Shown in pieces: positions 1 through 7,007 of a stretch of DNA of 24,102 bases. Numbering within the stretch: position 1 is the stretch's first letter; each line of letters opens with the position of its first letter. Where the stretch lies: assembly GCA_041581055.1 (NCBI GenBank), contig JBFGCT010000047.1, forward strand, positions 1-24,102. The letters run 5' to 3'. The position numbers and the translations under genes were made by a program. The notes below the pieces were generated by a model, which worked only from the letters and a program-made list of their open reading frames with translations, was not told where the DNA came from and did not search any database. The stretch is from JBFGCT01 sp041581055 (GTDB lineage: Bacteria > Actinomycetota > Acidimicrobiia > Acidimicrobiales > Ilumatobacteraceae).

Positions 1-114
1 GAGGTCCCGCTGTCCACCCTGTGGCACGCGATCCCCGCCTTCCCCACGATGAGCGAGACCTGGCTCCGCCTCCTCGAGGCCTACCGCGACACCTTCCACG
101 TCACGTTTCTGTGA
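1..114 (+). CDS. Pyridine nucleotide-disulfide oxidoreductase, C-terminal fragment
   Basis: The first 37 codons of frame 1 are open from the window edge to a TGA at 112-114. They match the end of the dimerisation domain of class I FAD/NAD(P)-dependent disulfide oxidoreductases (dihydrolipoamide dehydrogenase or mercuric reductase type): a strand, then the HAIPAFPTMSE segment that carries the conserved His and Glu region near the active site, then a final helix. The start and the FAD- and NAD-binding domains lie outside the window, so the substrate cannot be given. The stop codon lies inside the first copy of the palindromic repeat. The gene converges on the minus-strand ACT-domain gene that ends at 250. 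Confidence 0.7.
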   Translation, partial: EVPLSTLWHAIPAFPTMSETWLRLLEAYRDTFHVTFL

Positions 115-148
115 CCGAACATCGCCGACCTCGACATCTTCGGTCACA
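110..148. repeat. Palindromic repeat, copy 1 (stem-loop between convergent genes)
   Basis: Arms TGTGACCGAA (110-119) and TTCGGTCACA (139-148) are perfect inverted repeats around a 19-nt loop. The left arm begins in the last sense codon of the upstream oxidoreductase and contains its stop. The longer sequence 110-165 recurs at 182-237 with one difference (G127 against A199). Because it lies between convergent genes it could stop transcription from either side, but there is no T-tract, so it is not a textbook intrinsic terminator. Confidence 0.75.
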
Positions 149-175
149 CAAACCCGGTGGGACCGCGCGCCAAAC

Positions 176-226
176 GGTTTGTGTGACCGAACATCGCCAA
201 CCTCGACATCTTCGGTCACACAAACC
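176..226. repeat. Palindromic repeat, copy 2 (16-bp stem)
   Basis: Arms GGTTTGTGTGACCGAA (176-191) and TTCGGTCACACAAACC (211-226) are perfectly complementary over 16 bp and enclose a 19-nt loop. It is the second of two tandem 56-bp units (110-165 and 182-237), 72 bp apart. It sits 24 bp beyond the stop of the minus-strand ACT-domain gene, the expected place for a terminator. No other gene is visible between 115 and 249. Confidence 0.8.
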
Positions 227-249
227 CGGTGGGACCGGCGCGGGATGGG

Positions 250-639
250 TTAGGCGGTCAGGGCGGCGATGGCGTCGGCGGCGCGGGCGACGGGGACGAG
301 CAGATGATCGTGGTGGTAGCCGGCGAGCATGTTGCAGGCGATGTCGCGGTCGGCGAGACGCCCGCTGACCGCCGCGGTGAGCCCGACCGCGTCGAGGCTC
401 GACTCGACGGTGAGCGTCAACCACGCCAACTCGATCGTCACCGGCAACCCCGCCCGGCGGGCGGCCTCGACCGGGAGGACGAGCGTGGTCAGCTCGCCCT
501 CGACGACCATCGCGTCGCTGGCCGCGAGCAGCCCGGGCGTCGGCACGCCGACGGCGACGAAGGTGTACACGCCGGGCCGGCGCGTGACGCCGAGCGAGGC
601 CAACATCTTCTCGAGGTCGAGTTCTCCCGGCGCGGCCAC
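250..639 (-). CDS. ACT-domain protein (DUF2241/ACT_3-like)
   Basis: A 129-residue protein. The middle reads LTLTVESSLDAVGLTAAVS and the end carries CNMLAGYHHDHLLVP. These are the signature segments of a small family of tandem ACT-fold proteins thought to bind small ligands such as amino acids; the exact role is unknown. The start is GTG at 639-637, five nucleotides after the pheT stop, so it is probably translated from the pheS-pheT message. I see no strong Shine-Dalgarno sequence. Following pheT suggests, but does not show, a link to phenylalanine sensing. It ends with TAA just before the palindromic repeats. Confidence 0.75.
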   Translation of the reverse strand: MAAPGELDLEKMLASLGVTRRPGVYTFVAVGVPTPGLLAASDAMVVEGELTTLVLPVEAARRAGLPVTIELAWLTLTVESSLDAVGLTAAVSGRLADRDIACNMLAGYHHDHLLVPVARAADAIAALTA

Positions 640-644
640 GGCCG

Positions 645-3011
645 TCAGCTTCGCAGCTCGGCGCCCAACTTCGTCGCCGCGGCCTCGACTCCGCGCCGGA
701 CGCTGGCGACATCCTGGTCGTTCAGACTGCGATCGAAGGCCTGGAGCCGCAGTCGATAGGCGAGCGACCGCGTCCCGGGTGCGACCCGATCCCCGCGGTA
801 GACGTCGAACAACGTCAGGTCGACGAGCAGGTTGCCGGCGCCTTGCCGGATCGCCTTGTCGAGCTTCTCCGCCGGGATCGACTCAGGGAGCACGAACGCG
901 AGGTCGAGATCGCTCGACGGCTGCCGGCTGGTCGGCTTCCACTGGTTCGGCTTGGGCTCACGGGCGAGGAACTGGTCGAGGTTCAGCTCGAGGATCGCCA
1001 CCCGCTCGGAGACGCCGAACGCGGCGAGCACGTCGGGCGCCACCTCACCAACCGCGCCGAGCGGCGCCTTGCCGGCCTGCAGCGTCGCCGAGCGGGTGGC
1101 GTGGAGGCCGGCCGGAACACGTTGCTGGTCGAGCCGGGCGCCCCCGCCGAGCGCGGCGGTCAGCTCGCGCCACACCGCGACCGCGGCGGGCGCCTCGGCG
1201 CCGGCGAGCGCGACGGCGAGGGCCTCGTACTCGCCGGGAAGCTCGCCCTCCGCCGGCGGGTAGACGTGTCCGATCTCGAACAGCCACACGCCGGAGCGGC
1301 GGTGCGACTCGTTGTAGGCGATCGCCTCGAGCAGCCCGGGGCGGAGCGACGTCCGCAGCACGCTCTCCTCCGTCACCAGCGGGTTGGTGATCGTCACCGC
1401 GTCGGCCGGGAGCCCGGCCTTCGCCAACGTGCCGGGCGCGAGGAACGGGTTCGGCATCGCCTCGGAGATCCCGAGGCCGAGCAACACCTCGCGCACCGCC
1501 CGCCGCCGCAGCTGGAAACCGGTCAGCGTGCCGTGGGCGACCGACGTGGGGACGGTCTTGCCGAGGCGTTCGTACCCGTAGTGCCGCGCCACCTCCTCGA
1601 TGACGTCGATCTCCTCGGTGGCGTCGAGCCGCCAGGACGGCAGCGCGACGGTGCGCGTGTCGCCCGCGCCCGTCACCGTGAAGCCGATCGGATCGAGGAT
1701 CGGAGGCAGCTCGTCGGCCGTCAGCTCGGTGCCCAGGATCCGGTTGACGTTGCCGATCCGCACCTCGCACGAGCGTTTCTCGGGCGGCAGGTGATCGCTG
1801 CGGGCGTCGACGGCGCCGGCGTGGACGACGAGGTCCGGGCACGTCTCCCCCAGCAGTTCGACGAAGCGGGCGATCGCGTTCGGTATGCCGTGCGGGTCGA
1901 CGCCGCGCTCGAAGCGCATCGAGGCCTCCGACCGCAGGTTGGTCCGCGTCGCCGTCTGGCCGATCCCGACGAGGGAGAACCACGCCATCTCGAGCGCCAC
2001 CACCGTCGTGCCGTCGCCGATCTCGGTGTCGAGGCCGCCCATGATCCCGCCGAGACCGATCGGGACGTCGTGCGCGTCGCAGATGAACAGGTCGTCGGCG
2101 GTGAACGTGCGCTCCTCGCCGTCCAGCGTGGTGAGCCGCTCGCCGTCCTCGGCCAGCCGGACGCGGAACCCGCCGCCGCCCAGGGTGTCGAGGTCGTAGG
2201 CGTGGTTCGGCTGGTTCAACTCGAGCATCACGTAGTTGCTGACGTCGACGACATTGCTGATCGGGCGCATCCCGGCCGCCGCCAGCCGACGGGCCATCCA
2301 GTCCGCCGACGGCTTGACCTCGATGCCGGAGATCACCGTCGAGGTGAAGCGGGCACACCGGTCTCCATCGACGATCTCGACGCCGGCGACCCGCTCTTCG
2401 CCGGTCACCACCAGCTCGGCGGTCGGTGGCCGGTACTCGACGCCGAGCTTGGCCGCGAGGTCGCGGGCGACGCCGACGTAACCCCACGCGTCGGGCCGGT
2501 TGCGCGTGATGTCGGCGTCGATCAGCACGTCGGGGCGCAGGCCGAGCGCCTCGCCGTACGGCACGCCGAGCTCGGTGCCCGCCGGGAGGACGTGGATCCC
2601 GGTGTGATCGTCGCCCAGCCCGAGCTCGTCGGCCGAGCAGAGCATGCCCTCCGAGGCGATGCCGAGGATGCCCCGCCGCTCGATCGTCCTGCCGTCCGGC
2701 ATCGTCGTCCCGAGCGTGGCGAGGGGGACGATGTCGCCGACCCCGATGTTGAACGCCCCGCACCAGACATGGCGCTCCGCGCCGTCGCCGGCGTCGACGT
2801 AGACACGCTGGATCTTCGCCGCGTCGGGGTGCTGTTCGAGCCGCAGCACGCGCGCCGTGATCACGCCCGGCACCGTCTCCCCCACCACGTCGACGCCGTC
2901 GATCTCCATCCCGAGCGCGGTCATCGTCTCGGCGACCCGCTCGACGGCCGCGGGGTCGGCGGGGTCGGCGAAGTCCCCGTACTCGTTCAACCACGACAAC
3001 AACAGCTTCAT
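645..3011 (-). CDS. pheT: Phenylalanyl-tRNA synthetase beta subunit
   Basis: A 788-residue protein, the normal length for bacterial PheT. It is the beta subunit of the (alpha-beta)2 enzyme that charges tRNA-Phe in the cytoplasm. An N-terminal EMAP/OB-type tRNA-binding domain covers roughly residues 40-150 (GVITARVLRLEQHPDAAKI). The B3/B4 editing region follows, then the B5 DNA-binding-like domain. The last ~95 residues form the anticodon-binding FDX-ACB domain (SDLDLAFVLPESIPAEKL). The ATG at 3011-3009 overlaps the pheS stop in an ATGA arrangement, which implies translational coupling and fixes the start. The frame stays open upstream, but those codons lie inside pheS and do not resemble PheT. 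Confidence 0.97.
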   Translation of the reverse strand: MKLLLSWLNEYGDFADPADPAAVERVAETMTALGMEIDGVDVVGETVPGVITARVLRLEQHPDAAKIQRVYVDAGDGAERHVWCGAFNIGVGDIVPLATLGTTMPDGRTIERRGILGIASEGMLCSADELGLGDDHTGIHVLPAGTELGVPYGEALGLRPDVLIDADITRNRPDAWGYVGVARDLAAKLGVEYRPPTAELVVTGEERVAGVEIVDGDRCARFTSTVISGIEVKPSADWMARRLAAAGMRPISNVVDVSNYVMLELNQPNHAYDLDTLGGGGFRVRLAEDGERLTTLDGEERTFTADDLFICDAHDVPIGLGGIMGGLDTEIGDGTTVVALEMAWFSLVGIGQTATRTNLRSEASMRFERGVDPHGIPNAIARFVELLGETCPDLVVHAGAVDARSDHLPPEKRSCEVRIGNVNRILGTELTADELPPILDPIGFTVTGAGDTRTVALPSWRLDATEEIDVIEEVARHYGYERLGKTVPTSVAHGTLTGFQLRRRAVREVLLGLGISEAMPNPFLAPGTLAKAGLPADAVTITNPLVTEESVLRTSLRPGLLEAIAYNESHRRSGVWLFEIGHVYPPAEGELPGEYEALAVALAGAEAPAAVAVWRELTAALGGGARLDQQRVPAGLHATRSATLQAGKAPLGAVGEVAPDVLAAFGVSERVAILELNLDQFLAREPKPNQWKPTSRQPSSDLDLAFVLPESIPAEKLDKAIRQGAGNLLVDLTLFDVYRGDRVAPGTRSLAYRLRLQAFDRSLNDQDVASVRRGVEAAATKLGAELRS

Positions 3012-4024
3012 GAGAACTGCTCCAGGAACCGGATGTCGTTCGTGTACATCTCGCGGAGGTCGTCGACGCCGTGGCGCTCCTTGGCCATCCGATCGATGCC
3101 GAAGCCGAAGGCGAAGCCGCTCCACTCCTCCGGGTCGATGCCACCGGCGCGCAGGACGTTGGGGTGCACCATCCCGCACCCGCCGAGCTCGATCCACGAC
3201 CCGTCGGGACGCTGGATGTCGAACTCGGCCGAGGGCTCGGTGAACGGGAAGTAGCTCGGGCGCAGCCGCGAGGTGAACCCGGCGCCGAAGAACGCCTTCG
3301 TGAACGCCTCGATCGTTCCCGCGAGGTCGGCCATCGAGATGTCCCGGTCGACGACGAGCCCCTCGATCTGGTGGAAGACGGGCATGTGCGTGGCGTCGGG
3401 GGTGTCGCGCCGAAAGGCCCTGCCGGGGGCGACGATGTAGATCGGCGGCGCCTGGTCGAGCATCGTGCGGATCTGGACCGGCGAGGTGTGGGTGCGGAGC
3501 ACGGTCGTGCCCGGCTGGCCGCCGGGCGGGACGTGGTCGACGAAGAGCGTGTCCCACTCGCCCCGCGCCGGGTGGCCGATCGGCATGTTCAGCGCCTCGA
3601 AGTTGTGCCAGTCGGTCTCGACCTCGGGGCCCTCGGCGACCTGGAACCCGAGCCCGAGGAAGACGTCCTCGAGCCGCTGCCACGCCTGGGTGACGAGGTG
3701 GGCGTGGCCGCGCGACGGGCGGCCGGTGATCTCGGTGAGGTCGAGCCGCTCGGCCTCGACCCGGGCGGCGATCTCCTCGGTGCGCAGCGCGTCGCGGCGG
3801 GCGTCGAGCGCGGCGTTCACCTGAGCGAGCGCCTCGTTCACCGCCTGGCCGGCGGCCTTCTTCTCATCGACGGTCTCCAGCGAGCCGAGCCGGGTCTTGA
3901 GCTGGGCGAGGTCGCCCTTCTTCCCGGTCAGCTTGCTGGCGAGGGCCGTCACCGCGTCGAGGTCGGCGGCGGCGTCGATCTGGGCGAGAGCCGCATCGCG
4001 TGCGGCGTGGATGTCGGTGAGCAC
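3008..4024 (-). CDS. pheS: Phenylalanyl-tRNA synthetase alpha subunit
   Basis: A 338-residue catalytic subunit of PheRS. The first ~85 residues are the N-terminal coiled-coil tRNA-binding arm. The class II aminoacyl-tRNA synthetase core follows, with motif 2 visible as RTHTSPVQIR and motif 3 as GFAFGFGIDRMA near the C-terminus. The acceptor-pocket segment FHQIEGLVVD is also present. The start is GTG at 4024-4022, chosen because AAAGGA lies just upstream on the coding strand and the N-terminus then matches the family. It is separated from the methylase gene upstream by 222 nt that include a strong hairpin, so it probably has its own promoter. It ends by overlapping pheT. Confidence 0.97.
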   Translation of the reverse strand: MLTDIHAARDAALAQIDAAADLDAVTALASKLTGKKGDLAQLKTRLGSLETVDEKKAAGQAVNEALAQVNAALDARRDALRTEEIAARVEAERLDLTEITGRPSRGHAHLVTQAWQRLEDVFLGLGFQVAEGPEVETDWHNFEALNMPIGHPARGEWDTLFVDHVPPGGQPGTTVLRTHTSPVQIRTMLDQAPPIYIVAPGRAFRRDTPDATHMPVFHQIEGLVVDRDISMADLAGTIEAFTKAFFGAGFTSRLRPSYFPFTEPSAEFDIQRPDGSWIELGGCGMVHPNVLRAGGIDPEEWSGFAFGFGIDRMAKERHGVDDLREMYTNDIRFLEQFS

Positions 4025-4219
4025 GATGTCCTTTCGTGGGCGTGAGCAGTGGGTGCTGTCCCCGGACGAACTAGGACATGGCGCAGGAGCGAGTGATCGC
4101 TGACGTGGCGGACGCCATCCCCGGGTTCACCCGGGGCACGAAAATCGCTGCGACTGCGGCTTCACGAGTGAACACGTTACCCGCCCGCACCCGCGACTCG
4201 TTCCCCGTTTCCCCCTTCT
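4025..4219 (-). promoter_or_regulatory. pheS upstream region (no confident promoter)
   Basis: This gap upstream of pheS holds no credible gene. On the pheS strand it contains a 7-bp GC-rich hairpin, CCCCGGG and CCCGGGG around a 4-nt loop (4119-4136), and a short palindrome TTCACGAGTGAA (4161-4172). Either could belong to an attenuator or operator of pheST. I find no T-box consensus, no Phe-rich leader peptide and no convincing -10/-35 pair. Confidence 0.3.
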
Positions 4220-4258
4220 GGTGAGAGGTGAGACCTACAGGTGGTCTCACCTCTCACC
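4220..4258 (-). terminator. Perfect 16-bp hairpin at the end of the rRNA methylase gene
   Basis: GGTGAGAGGTGAGACC (4220-4235) and GGTCTCACCTCTCACC (4243-4258) are perfectly complementary around a 7-nt loop. On the minus strand the methylase stop codon (4249-4247) lies inside the first arm, so the hairpin overlaps the coding end. No T-tract follows, so it may be a non-canonical actinobacterial terminator or an RNA-stabilising 3' end that separates the infC-methylase message from pheS. Confidence 0.65.
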
Positions 4259-5032
4259 GGGGGCGGCTTGGCGGGCGACCTCGAAGGCCAGCACCGTCGT
4301 TGCCATCGCCACGTTGAGCGACTCGCCGCGGCCGGCGTGGCGGATCGTGACCCACTCGTCGATCGGGCCGGTGATGTCGGTCCACTCCGCCGGGAGCCCG
4401 GCGGCCTCGTTGCCCATCACGAGCGCGACCCGGCCGGAGAGGTCGGCCTCGGTGTGTGGTCGCACGGTCCGCCCAGGGAACTCGTGGCTGCTCGTCCCGA
4501 CCAACCGGAACCCGGCGGCGGCGACGGCGGTGAGCGGCGCGGTCACGACGGGCAGATGGAACAGCGCGCCCGCCGAGGCCCGCACGACCTTGGGGTTGTA
4601 CGGGTCGACCGAGCCCGGCGTCAACACCACGGCGCCGGCGCCTGCGGCCTCGGCCGACCGGAGAATCGTCCCGACGTTGCCGGGGTCCTGGACGTGGTCG
4701 AGGGCGATCACGAATCGTGCCGCGGCGAGCGCCTCGGCGACGGCGACGGCGCGCATCTTGACCAGCGTCAGCGGGGCCTGCGGCGTCTCGGTCGACGCCA
4801 CCCGCTCGAGCACGCCCGGGCCGAGCTCGTTGACCGGGCCGGCCCCGGCGACGCCCGCGTCACTCCCCTCGGGCACGTACTGCGCGAGACACCTCCATCC
4901 GCCGGCGACCGCCTCGCCGGTGAGCACCGGGCCCTCGACGACGAACAGACCGTCGCCGTGACGCGCGCTGCGGCGCCCCCGGAGGCGCCGCAGCTGCTGG
5001 ACGTTGGGGTTGTTGAAGCTCAGCGCGCCCAT
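4247..5032 (-). CDS. SpoU/TrmH-family 23S rRNA 2'-O-methyltransferase (TsnR-like)
   Basis: A 261-residue protein of the SPOUT class, which transfers a methyl group from SAM to a ribose 2'-OH in RNA. An N-terminal substrate-binding domain opens with the NPNVQQLRRL helix and is followed by FVVEGPVL. The three SpoU motifs follow: ALDHVQDPGNVGTILRSAEA, ALVMGNEAAGL and ESLNVAMATTVLAFE, which form the trefoil-knot SAM site. Its position after rplT matches tsnR in Mycobacterium. The exact rRNA site is not deducible. ATG at 5032 is chosen because the protein then begins like family members; there is no clear Shine-Dalgarno. A 62-nt gap separates it from rplT, probably in the same transcript. Confidence 0.9.
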   Translation of the reverse strand: MGALSFNNPNVQQLRRLRGRRSARHGDGLFVVEGPVLTGEAVAGGWRCLAQYVPEGSDAGVAGAGPVNELGPGVLERVASTETPQAPLTLVKMRAVAVAEALAAARFVIALDHVQDPGNVGTILRSAEAAGAGAVVLTPGSVDPYNPKVVRASAGALFHLPVVTAPLTAVAAAGFRLVGTSSHEFPGRTVRPHTEADLSGRVALVMGNEAAGLPAEWTDITGPIDEWVTIRHAGRGESLNVAMATTVLAFEVARQAAPGER

Positions 5033-5094
5033 GCGCGCCGGCCGAATGTCGGAGCGACGACGTGGCGCTGTCGACCAGGCACGCCGGCTCGCGA

Positions 5095-5448
5095 CTAGAG
5101 CGACGCCTTGGCGCTGTCGACCAGCTTGGCGAACGCGGCCGGGTCGGTGACGGCCAGGTCGGCGAGGATCTTGCGATCGACCTCGACGCCGGCGGCGTTC
5201 AACCCGGCGATGAACCGGCTGTAGCTCATGTCGTTGAGGCGGCAGGCGGCGTTGATCCGCTGGATCCACAGCCGTCGCATCTCGCCCTTGCGGGCCCGAC
5301 GGTCGCGGAACGCGTAGTTCCCCGATCGCATGACCTGCTCGTTGGCCGCCCGGAAGGACCGGCTCTTGTTGCCGTAGTAGCCCTTGGCCTGCTTGAGCAC
5401 CTTCTTGTGACGGTTGGTCTTCGTCACACCACGCTTCACACGTGCCAT
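5095..5448 (-). CDS. rplT: 50S ribosomal protein L20
   Basis: A 117-residue protein, the usual length. The highly basic N-terminal arm MARVKRGVTKTNRHKKVLK is followed by AKGYYGNKSRSFRAANEQVMRSG and RRLWIQRINAACR, the classic L20 signature. It binds 23S rRNA early in large-subunit assembly, and in other bacteria it also represses its own operon through the leader RNA. A strong Shine-Dalgarno, GAGGAGG, precedes the ATG at 5448. It is the third gene of infC-rpmI-rplT, 30 nt after rpmI. Confidence 0.98.
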   Translation of the reverse strand: MARVKRGVTKTNRHKKVLKQAKGYYGNKSRSFRAANEQVMRSGNYAFRDRRARKGEMRRLWIQRINAACRLNDMSYSRFIAGLNAAGVEVDRKILADLAVTDPAAFAKLVDSAKASL

Positions 5449-5478
5449 CTCGATTCCTCCTCTTGGAACTCGGTCGTC

Positions 5479-5676
5479 TCAGCGCTCGGCGAGGAGGCGC
5501 TTGATCTTCTTGGCGTCGCCGGGATGCACGTCGACGTCGGCGGCCAGACGGCGGGTGCGCGTCGAGGCCTTCTTCTCGAACAGGTGCTGACGCATCGCCT
5601 GCTGGCGGCGCAGCCGGCCGGTTCCGGTCTTCTTGAACCGCTTAGCCGCGGTCTTCGATGTCTTCATCTTCGGCAT
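5479..5676 (-). CDS. rpmI: 50S ribosomal protein L35
   Basis: A 65-residue basic protein that begins MPKMKTSKTAAKRFKKTGTG, the L35 hallmark, and ends with the DAKKIKRLL helix. It is a structural component of the large ribosomal subunit. AAGGAG lies 7 nt upstream of the ATG at 5676, which fixes the start. The first 35 nt overlap the 3' end of infC in another frame, an unusually long overlap for this gene pair, so its ribosome-binding site lies inside infC coding sequence. Confidence 0.98.
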   Translation of the reverse strand: MPKMKTSKTAAKRFKKTGTGRLRRQQAMRQHLFEKKASTRTRRLAADVDVHPGDAKKIKRLLAER

Positions 5677-6292
5677 CGGATTCTCCTTCGGTCTCCGCCG
5701 CGACGGCCGCCTCAGCTTCGTGCTGGGCGGCGAGCGCCGCTTTTCTCATCGCCTCTTGGGCCTGTTTGTCCGGTGACAGCACCATCGTCATGTTGCGACC
5801 CTCGAGCCGGGCCTGCGTGTCGACCTTGGCCGCCGGACCCACCGCGTCGAGCACGTCGTCGAGGATCTTCGACCCGAGCTCGGGGTGCGCCATCTCGCGT
5901 CCACGGAATTGCAGCGTGACCTTGACCTTGTGGCCCTCGTCGATGAACCGGATGACGTTCCGCGTCTTGGTGTCGAAGTCGCCCTTGCCGATCTTGGGCC
6001 GGTACTTCACTTCCTTCACCGTGACGTTGGTCGACTTCTTGCGGGCTTCCTTGGCCTTTTGACCCTCTTCGTACTTGAACTTCCCGTAGTCCATGATCCG
6101 GCAGACGGGTGGGTTCGCTGCGGGCGCCACCTCGACCAGGTCGAGATCGAGGCCCTTCGCCATGCGTAGCGCCTCGGGAACGGCCTTGATTCCGAGCTGA
6201 TCGCCCGATGGCCCGATGAGTCGGACCTCGCGGCTACGGATGCGGTCGTTCACGCGGTGCTGATCGCCACGCTGTTCGTTTCGCGGTGCTAT
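5642..6292 (-). CDS. infC: Translation initiation factor IF-3, probable ATA start
   Basis: A cytoplasmic factor that binds the 30S subunit, blocks premature 50S joining and checks start-codon pairing. The N-terminal domain (NDRIRSREVRLIG ... DLDLVEVAP ... CRIMDYGKFKYE) and the C-terminal domain (VKEVKYRPKIGKGDFDTK ... VTLQFRGREMAHPELG ... RNMTMVL) are complete, followed by an acidic lineage-specific tail. The only conventional start, GTG at 6253, would remove residues normally present before NDRIR and has no ribosome-binding site. Upstream, before an in-frame TGA at 6301-6299, the only other plausible start is ATA (6292-6290), nine nucleotides after AGGAG (6306-6302). infC is known for rare AUU/AUC/AUA starts, so I take ATA, giving 216 residues. 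The 3' end overlaps rpmI by 35 nt. Confidence 0.93.
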   Translation of the reverse strand: MAPRNEQRGDQHRVNDRIRSREVRLIGPSGDQLGIKAVPEALRMAKGLDLDLVEVAPAANPPVCRIMDYGKFKYEEGQKAKEARKKSTNVTVKEVKYRPKIGKGDFDTKTRNVIRFIDEGHKVKVTLQFRGREMAHPELGSKILDDVLDAVGPAAKVDTQARLEGRNMTMVLSPDKQAQEAMRKAALAAQHEAEAAVAAETEGESDAEDEDIEDRG

Positions 6293-6514
6293 GGCTGCTC
6301 ACTCCTGTGCAATGGGCCTCCCCATGTGTCTGATGAAACGGTGCTCGACGCGAGATGCACGCGGAGCGACCGGACACGGGCTCCCGCACGGATGCGGTCA
6401 CCGAGCGGCTGGTCCCAGCCTTGTGACCCGGGCGCACTGTCGCTGAAAGCGCTGGTGGCCGGGTGGGGGTCTCCCCCACTTCGCCTCAGTTGTTGCCTCG
6501 GTAGGGTAGCGCCC
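6293..6514 (-). promoter_or_regulatory. infC leader and divergent promoter region
   Basis: This 222-nt gap separates infC from the divergent DUF1844-like gene. On the infC strand it ends in AGGAG (6306-6302), the probable infC ribosome-binding site. It contains two GC-rich inverted repeats: a 7-bp stem with a 3-nt loop at 6463-6479 (GTGGGGG/CCCCCAC) and a 6-bp stem at 6407-6420 (GGCTGG/CCAGCC). A structured leader would fit the L20-mediated autoregulation known for infC-rpmI-rplT operons elsewhere, but no known leader motif was recognised. I could not place an infC promoter with confidence. Confidence 0.4.
6502..6507 (+). promoter_or_regulatory. -10 element for a leaderless DUF1844-like transcript
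   Basis: TAGGGT fits the actinobacterial TANNNT -10 pattern and ends seven nucleotides before the GTG start at 6515. Transcription would then begin at or next to the start codon. There is no Shine-Dalgarno before the GTG. No clear -35 hexamer is visible, which is common in this phylum. Confidence 0.5.
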
Positions 6515-6997
6515 GTGACCGATGAAACCTCTGGACGAGACTTTGCCGACATCAACGACGCCCTCGCCGATTTCGGCGACGGCGGCGACGCCCCGGCCGA
6601 CGACGCGGCGACCGGCGACGGGGGCGGGGGCGGGGGCGCCGACGGGGGCGCGGTCGAGGAACCCGAGCTCGACCAGGATCAGCTCGACGCGATCGAGGAG
6701 GCTCAGCGGGCGATGACCGACGCCCGCCAGCGGCTGGCCGAGGTGCCCGCCGAGGTCGTGGTGACGAACCACGTGATGGGGCTCTACGAGTTGGCCGCGA
6801 TCCACCTGTCGTCGACGCCGCCCGACCTCGTGCAGGCGATGCTGGCGATCGACTCGGTGGCCTATCTCGTCGAGGGCCTCGGCGACCGGCTCGGGGACGA
6901 CGCCCCGACGCTGCGCGACGCGCTGAACAACATCCGCCTCGCCTTCGTCCAGATCAAGAACAGCCTGAACGAGACCCCCGACGCGCGCTCGGACTGA
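6515..6997 (+). CDS. DUF1844-like protein next to infC
   Basis: A 160-residue soluble protein of unknown function. The first ~60 residues are acidic, low-complexity and glycine-rich. The C-terminal ~90 residues (VVTNHVMGLYELAAIHLSS ... LAIDSVAYLVEGLGDRLG ... LRDALNNIRLAFVQI) match the helical DUF1844 family. That family sits just upstream of infC in Streptomyces; here it is divergent from infC. The GTG start at 6515 is chosen because upstream codons are not family-like and a -10 element lies seven nucleotides before it. The glycine stretch is encoded by GGGGGC repeats that create a G-quadruplex motif (6620-6648). It ends 10 bp from the convergent alkyltransferase-like gene, with no hairpin between them. 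Confidence 0.75.
   Translation: MTDETSGRDFADINDALADFGDGGDAPADDAATGDGGGGGGADGGAVEEPELDQDQLDAIEEAQRAMTDARQRLAEVPAEVVVTNHVMGLYELAAIHLSSTPPDLVQAMLAIDSVAYLVEGLGDRLGDDAPTLRDALNNIRLAFVQIKNSLNETPDARSD
6620..6648 (+). repeat. GGGGGC repeat with G-quadruplex motif
   Basis: Four runs of five G occupy 6620-6624, 6626-6630, 6632-6636 and 6644-6648, separated by 1, 1 and 7 nt. They lie on the coding strand of the DUF1844-like gene, in its glycine-rich linker. The pattern satisfies the usual four-run quadruplex rule in both DNA and mRNA and is a slippage-prone hexamer repeat. Confidence 0.8.
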
Positions 6998-7007
6998 GTC
7001 GGGCCGA

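Noticed and set aside
110..237. A CRISPR array formed by the two 56-bp repeats.
   Set aside because: There are only two units, each is a long palindrome, the spacing sequence is 16 bp, and no cas gene is present.
21..368. A 115-residue plus-strand reading frame across the palindromic repeats.
   Set aside because: Its repetitive Arg/His-rich translation is just the repeat read in one frame, and it overlaps the ends of two better-supported genes.
843..3254. A long plus-strand open frame opposite pheT and similar long frames opposite carB and priA.
   Set aside because: Antisense open frames are expected at this GC content; they are Arg/Asp-rich, resemble no family and lie over well-identified genes.
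4127..4165. A 12-codon upstream ORF before pheS whose stop lies in the loop of the 4119-4136 hairpin, as in a leader-peptide attenuator.
   Set aside because: It has one Phe codon, no ribosome-binding site and no T-tract after the hairpin, so attenuation is not supported.
4025..4219. A T-box riboswitch upstream of pheS.
   Set aside because: No recognisable T-box consensus or specifier stem was found in the 195 nt.
6998..7007. A terminator between the convergent DUF1844-like and ATL genes.
   Set aside because: The 10-bp gap and nearby sequence hold no inverted repeat.
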